Assembly (NCBI RefSeq): GCF_008831285.2 | Contig: NC_045138.2 | Span: 25,205,934-25,269,933 of the forward strand | Origin: Nymphaea colorata | Taxonomy: Eukaryota; Streptophyta; Magnoliopsida; Nymphaeales; Nymphaeaceae | DNA length: 64,000 nt | Direction: 5' to 3' | Part shown: piece after piece, positions 53,086-64,000 of the stretch | Position numbering within the stretch: position 1 is the first letter of the stretch | How the letters are laid out: every line of letters starts with the position of its first letter | Notes under the pieces: generated by a model | Seen by the model: the letters and a program-made list of their open reading frames with translations, nothing else | Told to the model about the DNA's origin: nothing | Databases searched by the model: none | Translations under genes and position numbers: made by a program

Positions 53086-53571
53086 AGGGGTCGTTCAGCA
53101 GTTGGAACACTTTGAGAATATTTCATGAATCTATTTAAAGGGTGGAGTATTAGATGTCTATGAATCTACTTCAGTCTTTAGGGCTGATTCATAACATATT
53201 CACACTGTGTTCATTTATCAAATGCGGTAAGGACACCCAATAAGTGTCCCATGAACTAATTTATTATGAGCACATCTCAACCTTTGGGACATTCTATGTA
53301 CCTGTCTTAATTTTGGGGTAGATTCATGAGACACTTGAAAAGTGTTCCCGCTAAAAAATAACCTCTAAAAAACCTTTTAGTGTTTTGATGTAGACTACTT
53401 AGACATTTTAACTGGTGTTGGAGATGTTAGGTAAGTGGAAAGTTGTGTTATAATGTGCTGGCATTTGGTAACAAGAGCGGTGTTCAGAGCATTTCATGTG
53501 TCCTAAAAATGGACATATTCATTAAACACCTTGTTTCAAAGTATGTAGTGTTCTTCTTCCCAAACGTCCCC
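53086..53571. mobile_element. Non-autonomous hAT-like element with inverted ends
   Basis: Left end GGGGTCGTTCAGCAGTTGG matches, in inverted orientation, the right end TTCTTCCCAAACGTCCCC; AACAC follows inward on both sides. The interior has repeated TTCATGAATC/GTGTTC words and no protein. No clear target duplication is visible, and family assignment by the GGG...CGTTTGG end is tentative. Confidence 0.55.
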
Positions 53572-54078
53572 AACATGAACCATGTTCTTGTTGCACAAAA
53601 CATGATGTAATTATGAAAATTATTTTTGAATCCAATAATTAAATTTTGGACATAATCACATCATATTTGATAGAACAAGAACGTGACGATGAACACATAT
53701 TAGAAGACCACAGTATTCTTCTTATCAAACGGTCAAGGCTTTTCCTAGGTTTACCTGGATTTATCACCAAAGAATATGAGAAGAATAATAAAGATTGTTA
53801 TTATTTCCAGTTGAATTTTTATAATCGAAAACCAGATTATCAATCATTTTATCGGCACTTCCCCCGTATGAATTGTCCGTTGAGTTTGCGTTCGTGATTT
53901 ATAACTCTCAAATTGGGCAAGAAATGAATTGCAAGTGTGCACACCTAGCTATCATAAAGTTTGATAAGAAAGAATGTTTTTTCTTAGAGCAAATATTCTT
54001 CAAAACAAATGAACTAATCAATATTCTTGTTTCAAGAAATTAGATACATTATGTCCACATCTAACAATCAAACCACGA

Positions 54079-54255
54079 TGGGTGTGTTTCATAGAGATCC
54101 AAAGTAATTTGAGACCATTGGAAATTTCAAATCTAAAGATTGGGGTCTCCTATTCAACCTTAAATTTGATGTTGTCCTCTTTTTCACATAATGTCCCCAT
54201 GAAAGGAATGGAATTTGAGATCGGATATGAGATCCAAAGCTATCAAACACACCCA
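54079..54255. mobile_element. Small inverted-repeat element (MITE), 177 bp
   Basis: Left end TGGGTGTGTTTCATAG, then AGATCCAAAG; right end GATCCAAAGC-TATCAAACACACCCA. The ends are near-perfect inverted repeats of about 25 bases. No coding capacity. Confidence 0.75.
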
Positions 54256-54259
54256 TAAT

Positions 54260-57200
54260 GTTTCTTAAAATAAGAATATGAATTTTTAAGACATATGTCC
54301 TAGAAATGTGTGTTATAAACATACAATCTTCTTCTTATATGTGCAAATTGTCCTTTTATCTTTTTTTTACCTTGATTATTATCATTTTTTAAATTAAAGA
54401 TGCGCCCTCACTGTATCGTACGAAAGATGAGGCACATATTAGCTGAGATCTTATTTAGACACAGAAAACCTCTCATATTTTCTTACCATTTCTTTACTAC
54501 TTAGAGTTACATTTTTTCCTTGTAAGTGAATTTTTTTTTTAATTTTAAAAGGTTTCGTGAAATTTGAAATATCAACATTTCAATGCTTTGGCACCAATTG
54601 CATATGGTGTTCGTTTTCATACTAAAACGACTACGGGGATGACGGGTTTATTTTTGCAAAGAAATTAAACAGGAAATTGTGAAATTCAACTGGATCAGGT
54701 TGGGGCTACGTTCTTCATACTCTTGAGTCCGAATCTGGATTACTCTAAAATGATGCCATTAAGTATGAACCTACATCATAATCTAAACATGTTCAAAATC
54801 AGATAAGTGCTATTTATTTGGAAAAAATTTTGATATACCGAAGGTCCGAAATAGATTGAACGCTCCTCTGAACACTCAAGTCATATATAGAGCAAATGAA
54901 CAAAATACCCTTGAACCAAACAAGAAAAAGAGAAGACATATGTTATAACAGTGTCATATGTATCGTACAATACAGGGTGAAGAAAACTCAGATCCTACTG
55001 GTTCGATACGTGATATGTCTGTGTATCACCCGTATTGGGGCTGTATCATATGATACACCCCATATCGTAAGATACAGGGTTAAATTTCAAAAAAAAAAAA
55101 GGTTCAGAAGTCTCTTTTTGCTTCATTCTTTTAAACGAAACCTTTGTCTCTCTCTCTCTAAACTTCTGTAAAGCCTGTGAGAGGGAGAGATTTTGCTGGT
55201 TTCTCCAAAAAATCACTGATTTGAGGAAGAAACCATGGATTTGATGAACTCGTAATGTAGTTTACTAAATTCTACAACACTCCAAAGTCTAAACTATGTG
55301 ATAGATGCTTTTTGAACTTGTGGTAGGTCATGAATGTTTTAATATGTTATTTTCAATCTCGTAGTCGTACTTTTGGTTTTTTAATTTGTTGTTGTTATAT
55401 ATGTCTATGGTTTATGAATGATGAATTATGGATTATTAATGTTCTTTATGTATGTGCGATGAGTTTCTTTACATGAAATACATTGTTCTTATTTTTTCAG
55501 ATTTTTAGATATTTTTCATGATTTTTTTTACTAATTTTTTAGTGTTTTTTTTACTAATTTTTTAGTGTATTTTAATTAAAAAAATCAATTTTAGACTGAT
55601 ACACAATACAATACACCAGTGACAACATTGCCTATAACTACAAAGTTGAAAGAGACGAAAAAGCCAAAAAGATAACCATTTAAAGAGAAGAAAGATACTC
55701 TTTTGAGGAACAAAAAAAGGCACTCGTAAAAGGGTGTTTGCTAAAAGAAACACCAACACAGTGTTTGGTGAATGTATCCCAAAAATTGGAACGGATTCTT
55801 GAATTGCTAAGTTCATTGAATCTACTTTAATTAATCTGTTGATATATTCACATAACTCTTTATTAATGTTTTTCTTGCCAAACGCCTCCCCATGTTCCAC
55901 TGAATTAATAATTCTATTAACGGATACGGAATGCATCAAGTGACAGAAGATTTTACAGTCTGATAAGCGATAAATGCCTCGCACTTTACATGCGTTTTCT
56001 TTTTTTTTAATTCTGTTGCGACTGGGTCTTCAGCCAGATGAACCTGAACCATATCGGAGAAACGACCAAACCGTATCTCATCTGAAGTATAATTTGCTTC
56101 CGTTTCTGACTATCCACTTTCTAGTTCTAACGTTGAGACACTTGTTGGAGTTTTCAATATTGGCAATTATCTATCTTGCAATAGTTTTTTTCTTTCTGAA
56201 GGTTACTGATTTCTTCTCAAAGATTGGAGCAGTTGTTGTTGGGATTAACTGACAATTAATGAAAACAGATGCAGAAGAATGGACAAAGTTTTCATGTGGT
56301 AAAGGAAAATTTGTTTGATCAGTGATGCGTGAAGCCAAAACTGATAAGAAGATGAGTTGTCCCACAGAATCTGGAGTCCAAGTATGGTGACCCACAATTG
56401 CAGAACAGTAGTTAACCATTAAACCTTCACCAGAAAAACACTAGAGGATTGGTTGTGGGAACCAATGTTGAATATGATGCTTGCTATTTGAAGAAGGCCC
56501 ACCAACCCATCTGAAATAAACCACAAAATCCTTATCTGAGGTCCCACCTCCATAGCAGGGTTACTGAATGGTATCTTTTAAAAGGGCAATAGAAGCAGTA
56601 GGCTACTTGTTAGAATTTCATTATTAAAAAAATTTTGAAAATATTCTCAGCTCTTGAGAGTACCACAAAAAATGTGCTCATGTTTGGCATTTAATGGTAT
56701 CTTTCTAAGCCACTCATGTTCTTCAATGTTGTGGGGAGGACATCTTTGCTCTTTCGGTCAATGATTTGGTATTGGTTGGACTATTTGTCATGGTAGCGAG
56801 TGGAAGAGGTTAATCACAGTGCACTTCTGCTCTAACGCGAGCTCTTTTTAAAGTAAATCGTTGAAGTGGTGGACCAAAAACCAGTGAGTGCTGGTTTTTG
56901 TATTTAAAGAAGCTATGGTGCTTGCTGCAAAGTGTGCAACTCTTGACCGAGCCTAATTCTAATTTGTTTTGTTCCTAAGCAAAGACTAATGCTTACCCAG
57001 TTGTTAATTGATGCAACATCTGAAGATGAACTCTTAATTTCTGCATCTAAAATGGTATATCCAAACAGGCTTCATGCCAACAGGTACTGTAATTGGTCAT
57101 GAATTAAAAGATCATCACAAGTATTTCTGACTACAGGATTGGATATGGCTGCTTAATTCTAAATCTATGTGAACGATCAAAGTTTTTTGGCTTGACCATC

Positions 57201-57645
57201 TTCACATTTTGTTGAAGTAACCAAATTCAGTTGAAAGATTTAAGCCTTTACATACATAGATATGTTCACTAATGCGTTGTAAAGTAAATCGAGATGTCTG
57301 CATTTGGCACCTAAGAACATTCGGTACAGATTGAGGCAAAACAGGGTTGAATGGAGCTCCTAGCCATGTAACTAGCTATTCAACCTTGCTATCAATATTT
57401 GAAGACAACGGATAAATTTTCTTCATTTTCAAGAGTGGCAAGCATTTTTTCATGTCTTTTCTCCTGCACTTCCTCATTCATTGATGTTTACTGATGCCAA
57501 CATCAAGATTCTGAGCCCTCCTGCAGATCATCAACTGAAGGGTTTGCTGTTCTCTCTTATCTGCTGCGTTGAATCCTTCACCATTCCACACACATCTAGC
57601 ATTAATCTTGAAGCGATCTCTAGGGTTTTAACCATGGCGACATGA
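54260..57645. other. Gene-poor AT-rich intergenic region
   Basis: Several CGTATCATATGATAC-like words near 54950-55080 and long T tracts at 55370-55570. No gene recognised; a frame of 140 codons at 55562-55984 (minus) has no recognisable domain. Confidence 0.45.
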
Positions 57646-57646
57646 A

Positions 57647-57808
57647 GGGCCGTCTGGTATCATTAACAATACGTTACTGTCACTTGCATCTCTACCCCAA
57701 AGACTTAATTACATTCATTCATGAAGTATTTTAAAAAGTGTTTTCACGAATCCGCTCCAATTTTTAGGTAGATATATGAAATACTATTACTGTTGCCAAA
57801 CGGCCCCA
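57647..57808. mobile_element. Small inverted-repeat element (MITE), ~160 bp
   Basis: Left end GGGCCGTCTGGTATCATTAA, right end ATTACTGTTGCCAAACGGCCCC; the ends pair with a few mismatches. The GGGCCGTTTGG end is typical of hAT-type small elements in plants. Confidence 0.7.
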
Positions 57809-57809
57809 A

Positions 57810-60800
57810 GCCAAGGAAACCACTTTATTCTGAAATAGACAATGAAATCATGGCGCTTCGTAGACTTGTTTTTCATATGTCCTTTTCAATTTTCTTCCCC
57901 CAATAGAAATGAGAAAAAGATAGTCCTCTTTTTTAATTTTGAGGAACAGAAAAGAAAGAAAGCAATGACGATCCACCAAAAGGAAGGGAAAATCTCACCA
58001 AGTTCCACAGGCCGGATCAAGCAGGGGAGCCCACTCCCCAAATTTGCTTGAACCCAGTTGCCATACTTGACCACTTTCAGCCGCCTCTTTCTGGACCCAC
58101 CACTCCTCCTAGCACACAGTGGCTCAGCCAACTAGTTCAGCCGCGTGATCTTCAGAAGGCAAAAAATACTAACAATTTGAGCTATGGGCTTGGCCAACAG
58201 GATCTGCCACAGTAACCAGTAACGAGTGGTAAAACCTTTTAAAAAATGGGAACCATGTAACAATTTATTCATATAGAAACAAATGTCTTTAATGATCAAT
58301 TATTCTCCATTTCTGCACCTCTCAACAGCTCCAGAAGCCACCAATGCTTGCTCAGAGTTTTAATATAATAAAGCAGCAACTCACTCATCAAGGAAGCAGC
58401 CAACCAAACACGCATGTGCATGTTGCAGGGAAAGGCTGCGTTAATCCTTCCGCAGCCTCTCTTCATCTCCACAAACTCATTGATTGAACTTCGTCTCAAG
58501 ATATTCAAGTTTGAAGGCCGCCACAGACAATCATCGATGGGCTTGGAGATCTTCAAGCCGAATTGTTATTGCATCTCTCACTTTTTCTATGTGCTGTGTT
58601 CATTCATTGCTCTTCAAATTCATTTCATCTCTACACTACGGACTTTGTGTGATCGAGTTCTGCCGGCGCAGAACGAAGATCAAGATCCCGTTTAACAAAT
58701 AGTTAATAACAACAACAGCAACAACGACAACAACAATAATAATAATTAATAATAATATTCGGAGTACCCCCATGGAATGTTCCTGAATGTGCATTGAGAT
58801 TTTGTGGTGCAAAGCAGAGGCAGAGCCACGTATAGGCTGCTGTCCACACCAGCTCCTCAAGAGTTCTTTATTTTCAATTATTATTTTGAAAAAATGTTTG
58901 GTCTCTTATGTATACGAGTGACCCTTCATATATGAAAATCTGTTTCCCTTCCAGAAAAATTTTCGTGGACGTAATCAGAGGAGACCTCCACATGCTAGTG
59001 GTGCTGCGCCTTCAACAACTGGGAACCACAGGAACTCTCGCAGATTGCAGCTTCGATGCCAAGTAGTCAACACTCGTAAATGTATGACAGGTACTTTCAT
59101 CAGAAAAGAAACGCAGTCAACTCTTAATTTGACAGTATCAAAGCTTTTTTAATCGGTTCAGAGGATTACTTGGATTTCGAACTTGTGACGTCGATCTTTT
59201 CATCTCGTTGATGTTACTGTTCCTGTCCATAACACCAAAGACCAAATTACAAGAAAGAGATAAAGAAAACGATGTTCATCGCGTCTCTCATTAGCATGTG
59301 ATTAATTTTCAAGTTTTCACCTAAAATCGACATCTGGTAAACTAGATCATTTGACAGCATCTTTTTAACTTTCTTTTTTTCACAAAATCATTTCGTTTTA
59401 GCTAAAATTGATAAAACTCTAGAAGTCTCTAACCCATTAAAGGATACTCTAACTTCACTGGAACAAGAGGCACCTTAATGGCTTCTTGGATTTTCGGTTA
59501 TTAACTTTACGAAAGAAGGAACTTTTATTATTTTATCAAATTTCTGTCATACTATACTATACCTAGTAAATTTTTGTTTTTAAAAGTTTCACGGGGCTGG
59601 GTCCCTTTATGGCATTTTCCAAATTTCTTGAGAAGCAAGCTTTAGATGCTCTCACAACTTTGGCAGATTATGAGTGGAATGAGAACTTCAATTGCAACTT
59701 GGCAAACAAATCACTCTTAGACCCAGCATTGTCATCCTAATTTCAGAAACGGCCTTCGTATTTTCAAGTTGTCTTCTGTGACCATGTTTTTCTCCTAGTT
59801 CTCAAAAATATAATAGTAACATAAGCTAAAAATATTTCATTCGTTCTTTCTAAATAGATAATCATGTTCCTAGTAATAAGTTCTATAGGAGGTCCATGAT
59901 AGTTGTCACAGAAAATATCAAGAAGAGGATCACATCTCCATTTGTTTCACTATACAAGTTCAATTTTGCAAGACAGGTTAAATGTTCAGCGATAACAAGG
60001 AGGAGTGTAAAAGTTGACCCCTTTTATGGGACGTGTCATAGGCTTTCGGACCTTTCTTTATTTGACTAAACACAAAAATCAATTTCAGGAAGGGGTGAAC
60101 AACGAGTTGAGCTACTTGAGTTTGACTCGTTAAAGTTCAGCTCATGAACGAGTTCGAGCTGAGTCATTTGCTTAATGAGTCAAGCTGAGTTCATGAATCG
60201 ACTCTTTCAAATAATCGAGTTGAGTTCGAGCTCAATACGTAACTACTGAGTCTGAACCTTAATCAAGTCGATATATTCAAACGAGTTTATGAGTTTGTCG
60301 AGCCTTAATCGAGTGAAACTCAAGCTCAACATGTAACGTTGAATATTAATTCTATTCAAATGAGTTTATCGAGTCTTAATCGAGTCGAACTCGAACTCAA
60401 CATGTAACTGCCGAGTCAAGCTCGATGTTTCATTAGTCGAGCTGAGCTCAAACTGACTGAATTAGGGCTCAACTTTGCTCATGTTCACCCTTAACCTCAA
60501 GCTTTTTTTGTTGAAAATTGGACGAGGGTGGCAGGTATCACTTACCATCCAATAAGGGGTAAAAATGACTTTATTTTATTTTTATTTTTTTTTCAAAGAT
60601 TACTTTAAATTGGAGGACCATATTTATAATTTAGTATTTAATTTAAGACTTTTTTTCAGGGCAGTTGTTTGTGAGTTTTCTAGGGAAGCTAGGGCCCATT
60701 GTTATATTTTCACAAGTTAGGCGCCCCTTTGTTATTCACTCAAACGTGGGGCCGTTCATGGTAATTTTTTTTTCTTGATGCAGTTGTTACTTGTTAGTGA

Positions 60801-60900
60801 TATTTGAGAAAAGTGGGTGGCAATTTGAAAAATGAAAGAAGAAGAAAATTATTAAAGAGAGGAGAGGGGCATGACAAGTGACGCGAGGCTGCGCTGCCGT
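57810..60900. other. Gene-poor intergenic region
   Basis: AT-rich, with an imperfect AAC/AAT trinucleotide run at about 58700-58760 and no recognised gene. Confidence 0.45.
60091..60493. mobile_element. Element-like block of GAGTT/CGAGCT words with inverted ends
   Basis: Starts AGGGGTGAACAA and ends CATGTTCACCCTTA, which are inverted relative to each other. The interior is a long series of degenerate GAGTTGAGCT / CGAGTTCGAG / TTAATCGAGTC words. It resembles the other ends-plus-wordy-interior elements in this window but has a different sequence. Confidence 0.55.
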
Positions 60901-60916
60901 GCCATTGCTTTTTCCC

Positions 60917-60925
60917 TATAAAATA
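60917..60925 (+). promoter_or_regulatory. APR: TATA box of the APS reductase gene
   Basis: CCCTATAAAATAATGCC, about 210 bases before the start codon; gives a leader of about 175 bases. Confidence 0.6.
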
Positions 60926-61127
60926 ATGCCACGTATGAACGAGATGCTCGGGAGACGGAAACCCGTCCAGGTTCAATGAATCGAAACTCGTGGCCTCCCC
61001 TCGCCCTTTCCCTCCCCCTGCTACAAATATCGGTCCCTCCTCCCCACCCTCTCCATTCGCGAGGCTTGGGAGAGTCCTAACGAGAAAAGGATTCTCAGGG
61101 GGAAAAAATTTTCCAATTTCTCCATCA

Positions 61128-63780
61128 ATGGCGTCTGTCGCTGCGTCCGCTCAAGTCTCCGGCTCTCTTTCCTCTTCCCATTCGATCCCCAAGGACCAGA
61201 GAGGTGAGGCACATCACTTCCGCTTCCCCTCCTTTTATATCCAGTTTCTCTTTATTCTCTTTCTTGTTTTGGGCCTTTTTTTGTTCTGTTTTGCTCTTCG
61301 GGTTTGTGGCTAACTCATCTGCGGGACATTTCGGCTTCTGTGTTTCATTCAGGAGCGGGGTTGTTGCAGAGAGTTTGCTTTCCGGCGACCTCGACCCACG
61401 GGCGGAAAGATGTCGCACCTCTGAAGAGTGGGTTCTCCGTCCGGACGGCGTCGCCCGCCGTCGAATTCCCTGGTACGTTCGCTTTCTTGACGGGAATTTA
61501 GCGCTTGGTTCTTGGGGTTGTCTGACTCATCTCGGTGGGGCGAGGAATGGTGGGGTTATGCATGGGGGGCTAATGGAGATGCCATTTTCTGTTGGGAATA
61601 ACGCTGAACTTAATATAACGGTATCCCTTTTGGGGGTTTGATTTTTCCAGCGGTGGAGAGGAAGAAGAAAGAGGAAAAGGTGGAGGAGGGGGCTGGCTTT
61701 GTTGTAGAAGAAGACTACGAGAAGTTGGCGGAGGAGCTCCAGAATGCATCGCCTTTGGAGATAATTGACAACGCCCTGGCCCGGTTCGGCAACGATATAG
61801 CCATTGCTTTCAGGTAGGCTCGAACGGCCATGGTTATCCTCCTCTTTTACTGCCTATTCTTCTGTGAGGTGTTCGTTTTCTTAATTGCCAATTTGTGCTG
61901 TTGACGACCCGTTATTTGTGACGAAGATGGTGATACGTGCAGCTATTTTTGTTTGAATGACTTGTGGCTGGTGGATAAGAGGGATCCACCACTGGATTAG
62001 TCTAGGAGACTCGGCACGAGTCGTTCCATGAAGGGGTTTTTTTTCGTCCGGCTCGCTTCACCTGGGCCAAGTTGCGTGCCTTGAAGCCTTAAGAACCATT
62101 TTAGAATCAGTTGATTGGGTGCGGTGGTGGGGTCATCGTGGTATGGTCCTTCTGTGCCAACCATGGAAGATGATGGTAGATTCTGTTTTATAACAGAATA
62201 TTCTAAAGACTCCACTTGATCGTTGGATGAATCCCAGTCCCTTCGCCCCCAGATCGAACGTTCACTACGAGACCGAACCGTTGCTTTTTTGTCTTCCTCT
62301 CAGAATTGTTTGATATCAGAAAATCCGCTTCCTTTTTATCAAAATTCGCTTCCCCGCTTTGAATTCGTTCGTTACTTTTGTTTTCTTCCGGGTCGTGTAT
62401 CGTTTCCCGTATGCGTTACGCTTTGCTGGTAACTGCGGTTTGAACCTTGAACTTAGATTCTTGGCCAGAATCTCACGTCTTTATTTCTTTGCTGTGCAGT
62501 GGAGCTGAGGATGTAGCACTAATCGAATACGCACGGCTCACCGGCAGGCCGTTCCGGGTGTTCAGTCTAGATACAGGAAGGTTGAACCCCGAGACTTATC
62601 AGTTTTTTGATGTGGTGGAGAAGCACTATGGCATCCACATAGAGTACATGTTCCCTGATTCTGTTGAGGTTCAAGCTTTGGTTCGAACCAAGGGCTTGTT
62701 CTCCTTCTATGAAGATGGGCACCAGGAGTGCTGCAGGGTGAGAAAGGTGCGCCCCCTCCGGCGAGCTCTCAAAGGGCTAAGGGCATGGATCACCGGACAG
62801 CGCAAAGATCAGTCACCGGGCACCAGGGCTCACATTCCTGTGGTTCAAGTCGACCCTTCTTTTGAAGGGTTGGATGGTGGTGCTGGCAGCCTGATCAAGT
62901 GGAATCCTGTGGCTAATGTTAATGGTGTTGATATGTGGAATTTTCTCCGGGCCATGAACGTGCCAGTGAATTCCTTGCACTCTCAGGTAATCGTCTGGAA
63001 TTGATCATAGATTATCTTGGACGGTTCATATTTATCGTAGTTTCTATGAGTCCATTGAACGCTCTGCATAGTTGTTGACTGATTGCAATTCTTTTGCTAT
63101 ATAACTGTTGCGGCTAAGACATGTTGAGGTGATTGTTTTGAACAGGGTTATGTCTCTATTGGTTGTGAGCCTTGCACAAGGCCTGTGTTACCGGGTCAAC
63201 ACGAGCGAGAAGGCCGCTGGTGGTGGGAGGATGCAAAGGCGAAGGAGTGCGGCCTTCACAAGGGAAACATCCAGCAGGAGGTCGAAGGAAATGGGAGCGC
63301 CGCCACGAATGGTTCTGCTGCCCCATCAGACATTTTCAACAGCAAGAGCGTGGTGAGCCTCAGCCGTGTTGGAATTGAGAATCTGATGAAGGTGGAGAAC
63401 CGGAGGGAGCCATGGCTGGTTGTCCTTTATGCTCCATGGTGCCGCTTTTGCCAAGTAAGCAAAGTTGATGTCCAAAATGTAAACCAGCCATATCTGGAAT
63501 CTCTTTAAGTTCTTTACACTAAAGCAATTTTCATTTTTCTCAGGCCATGGAAGGTTCTTTCGTGGAGCTGGCAGAGAAATTGGAGGGCATGTCTTCTGGT
63601 GTCAAAGTGGGGAAATTCAGAGCAGATGGGGAGCAGAAGGAGTTCTCGAAGGAGCAGCTTCAGTTGGGTAGCTTCCCCACGATCCTGTTCTTCCCTAAGC
63701 ATTCATCCACACCCATCAAATACCCCTCAGAGAAACGGGATGTCGACTCATTGCTAGCATTCGTGAAAGCCCTCCAATAG
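61128..63780 (+). CDS. APR: 5'-adenylylsulfate reductase, plastid
   Basis: Six exons: 61128-61203, 61353-61472, 61651-61813, 62500-62986, 63146-63454, 63544-63780; joined frame 463 residues. It reduces activated sulfate (APS) to sulfite with glutathione as donor, the control step of sulfate assimilation. Residues 1 to about 65 fit a plastid transit peptide. The reductase domain (about 80-300) has [21 protein letters not shown], the Cys-Cys pair 197-198 in [11 protein letters not shown], and Cys289/Cys292 in IGCEPCTRP, together the iron-sulfur cluster ligands. The C-terminal thioredoxin/glutaredoxin-like domain (about 340-463) has the active site WCRFC (380-384). ATG 61128 (MASVAASAQ) is the first in frame. 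Intron borders are all GT...AG. The gene is complete, and the window ends 220 bases after its stop. Confidence 0.96.
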
Positions 63781-64000
63781 GCTTTTGCTGGAAGAGAAAA
63801 GGAAGAAAATATCCGACACTGAAGCATATAAGTGGGGCATGGGGCGTTTGAGCTCTTCGCGCTGTTGCCCTGCCTTACGAGGACAATGCGTGGTCGTTTC
63901 ACTTTCGGTAGTGCAACGCGGGCAGTGATAGTCCTCTAAATTGAACAGATGCTGGTTAATGCACTTGAGACGGTGTATATAATTTTGTGTTGTTTCTCCG
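63781..64000 (+). other. 3' flank of the APS reductase gene
   Basis: Probable 3' untranslated region; no further gene before the window edge. Confidence 0.5.

Noticed and set aside
53646..53897. 83-codon frame that looked protein-like
   Set aside because: No ATG start, no domain, and located in a transposon-rich gene desert.

Overview
The window is nuclear DNA from a flowering plant. The main genes are split by many spliceosomal introns with GT...AG borders (one is GC...AG), the intergenic DNA is AT-rich with long CT/GA and TA microsatellites, and there is a plant MIR171 precursor and plastid-type sulfate and phenylalanine pathway genes. I cannot name the species; nothing seen decides between monocot, eudicot and early-diverging lineages.

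Layout, left to right. 4.7-7.8 kb (+): two-exon ankyrin/GPCR-chaperone-like protein (562 aa). 9.5-17.2 kb (+): tandem array of five intronless genes for 67-71 aa proteins with conserved ends and a variable basic middle; they fall into two promoter/sequence classes in the order A, A, B, A, B. 22.9-23.5 kb (+): MIR171 gene with its own TATA box. 30.3-34.6 kb (-): six-exon NADP-dependent alkenal/double-bond reductase (346 aa). 40.1-44.8 kb (+): eleven-exon arogenate/prephenate dehydratase (388 aa). 46.0-51.4 kb (-): two-domain glyoxalase I (295 aa), with a probable 1.6 kb intron in its 5' leader. 61.1-63.8 kb (+): six-exon plastid 5'-adenylylsulfate reductase (463 aa). For the five multi-exon genes I read the exon borders by hand; all frames join and all lengths fit.

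The rest is gene-poor: microsatellites, short tandem repeats, small non-autonomous transposon-like elements with inverted ends (53.1, 54.1 and 57.7 kb), and a dispersed element family whose ends read GGGATGTCAAT / ATTGACAT (15.7 and 38.1 kb). No intact transposase, reverse transcriptase, tRNA, rRNA or CRISPR array was found.

The genes do not form one pathway. Loosely, the reductase and glyoxalase I detoxify reactive carbonyls, APS reductase supplies reduced sulfur for the glutathione that glyoxalase needs, and arogenate dehydratase feeds phenylalanine; this proximity is probably chance. The least described feature is the five-gene small-protein array with its duplicated promoters.
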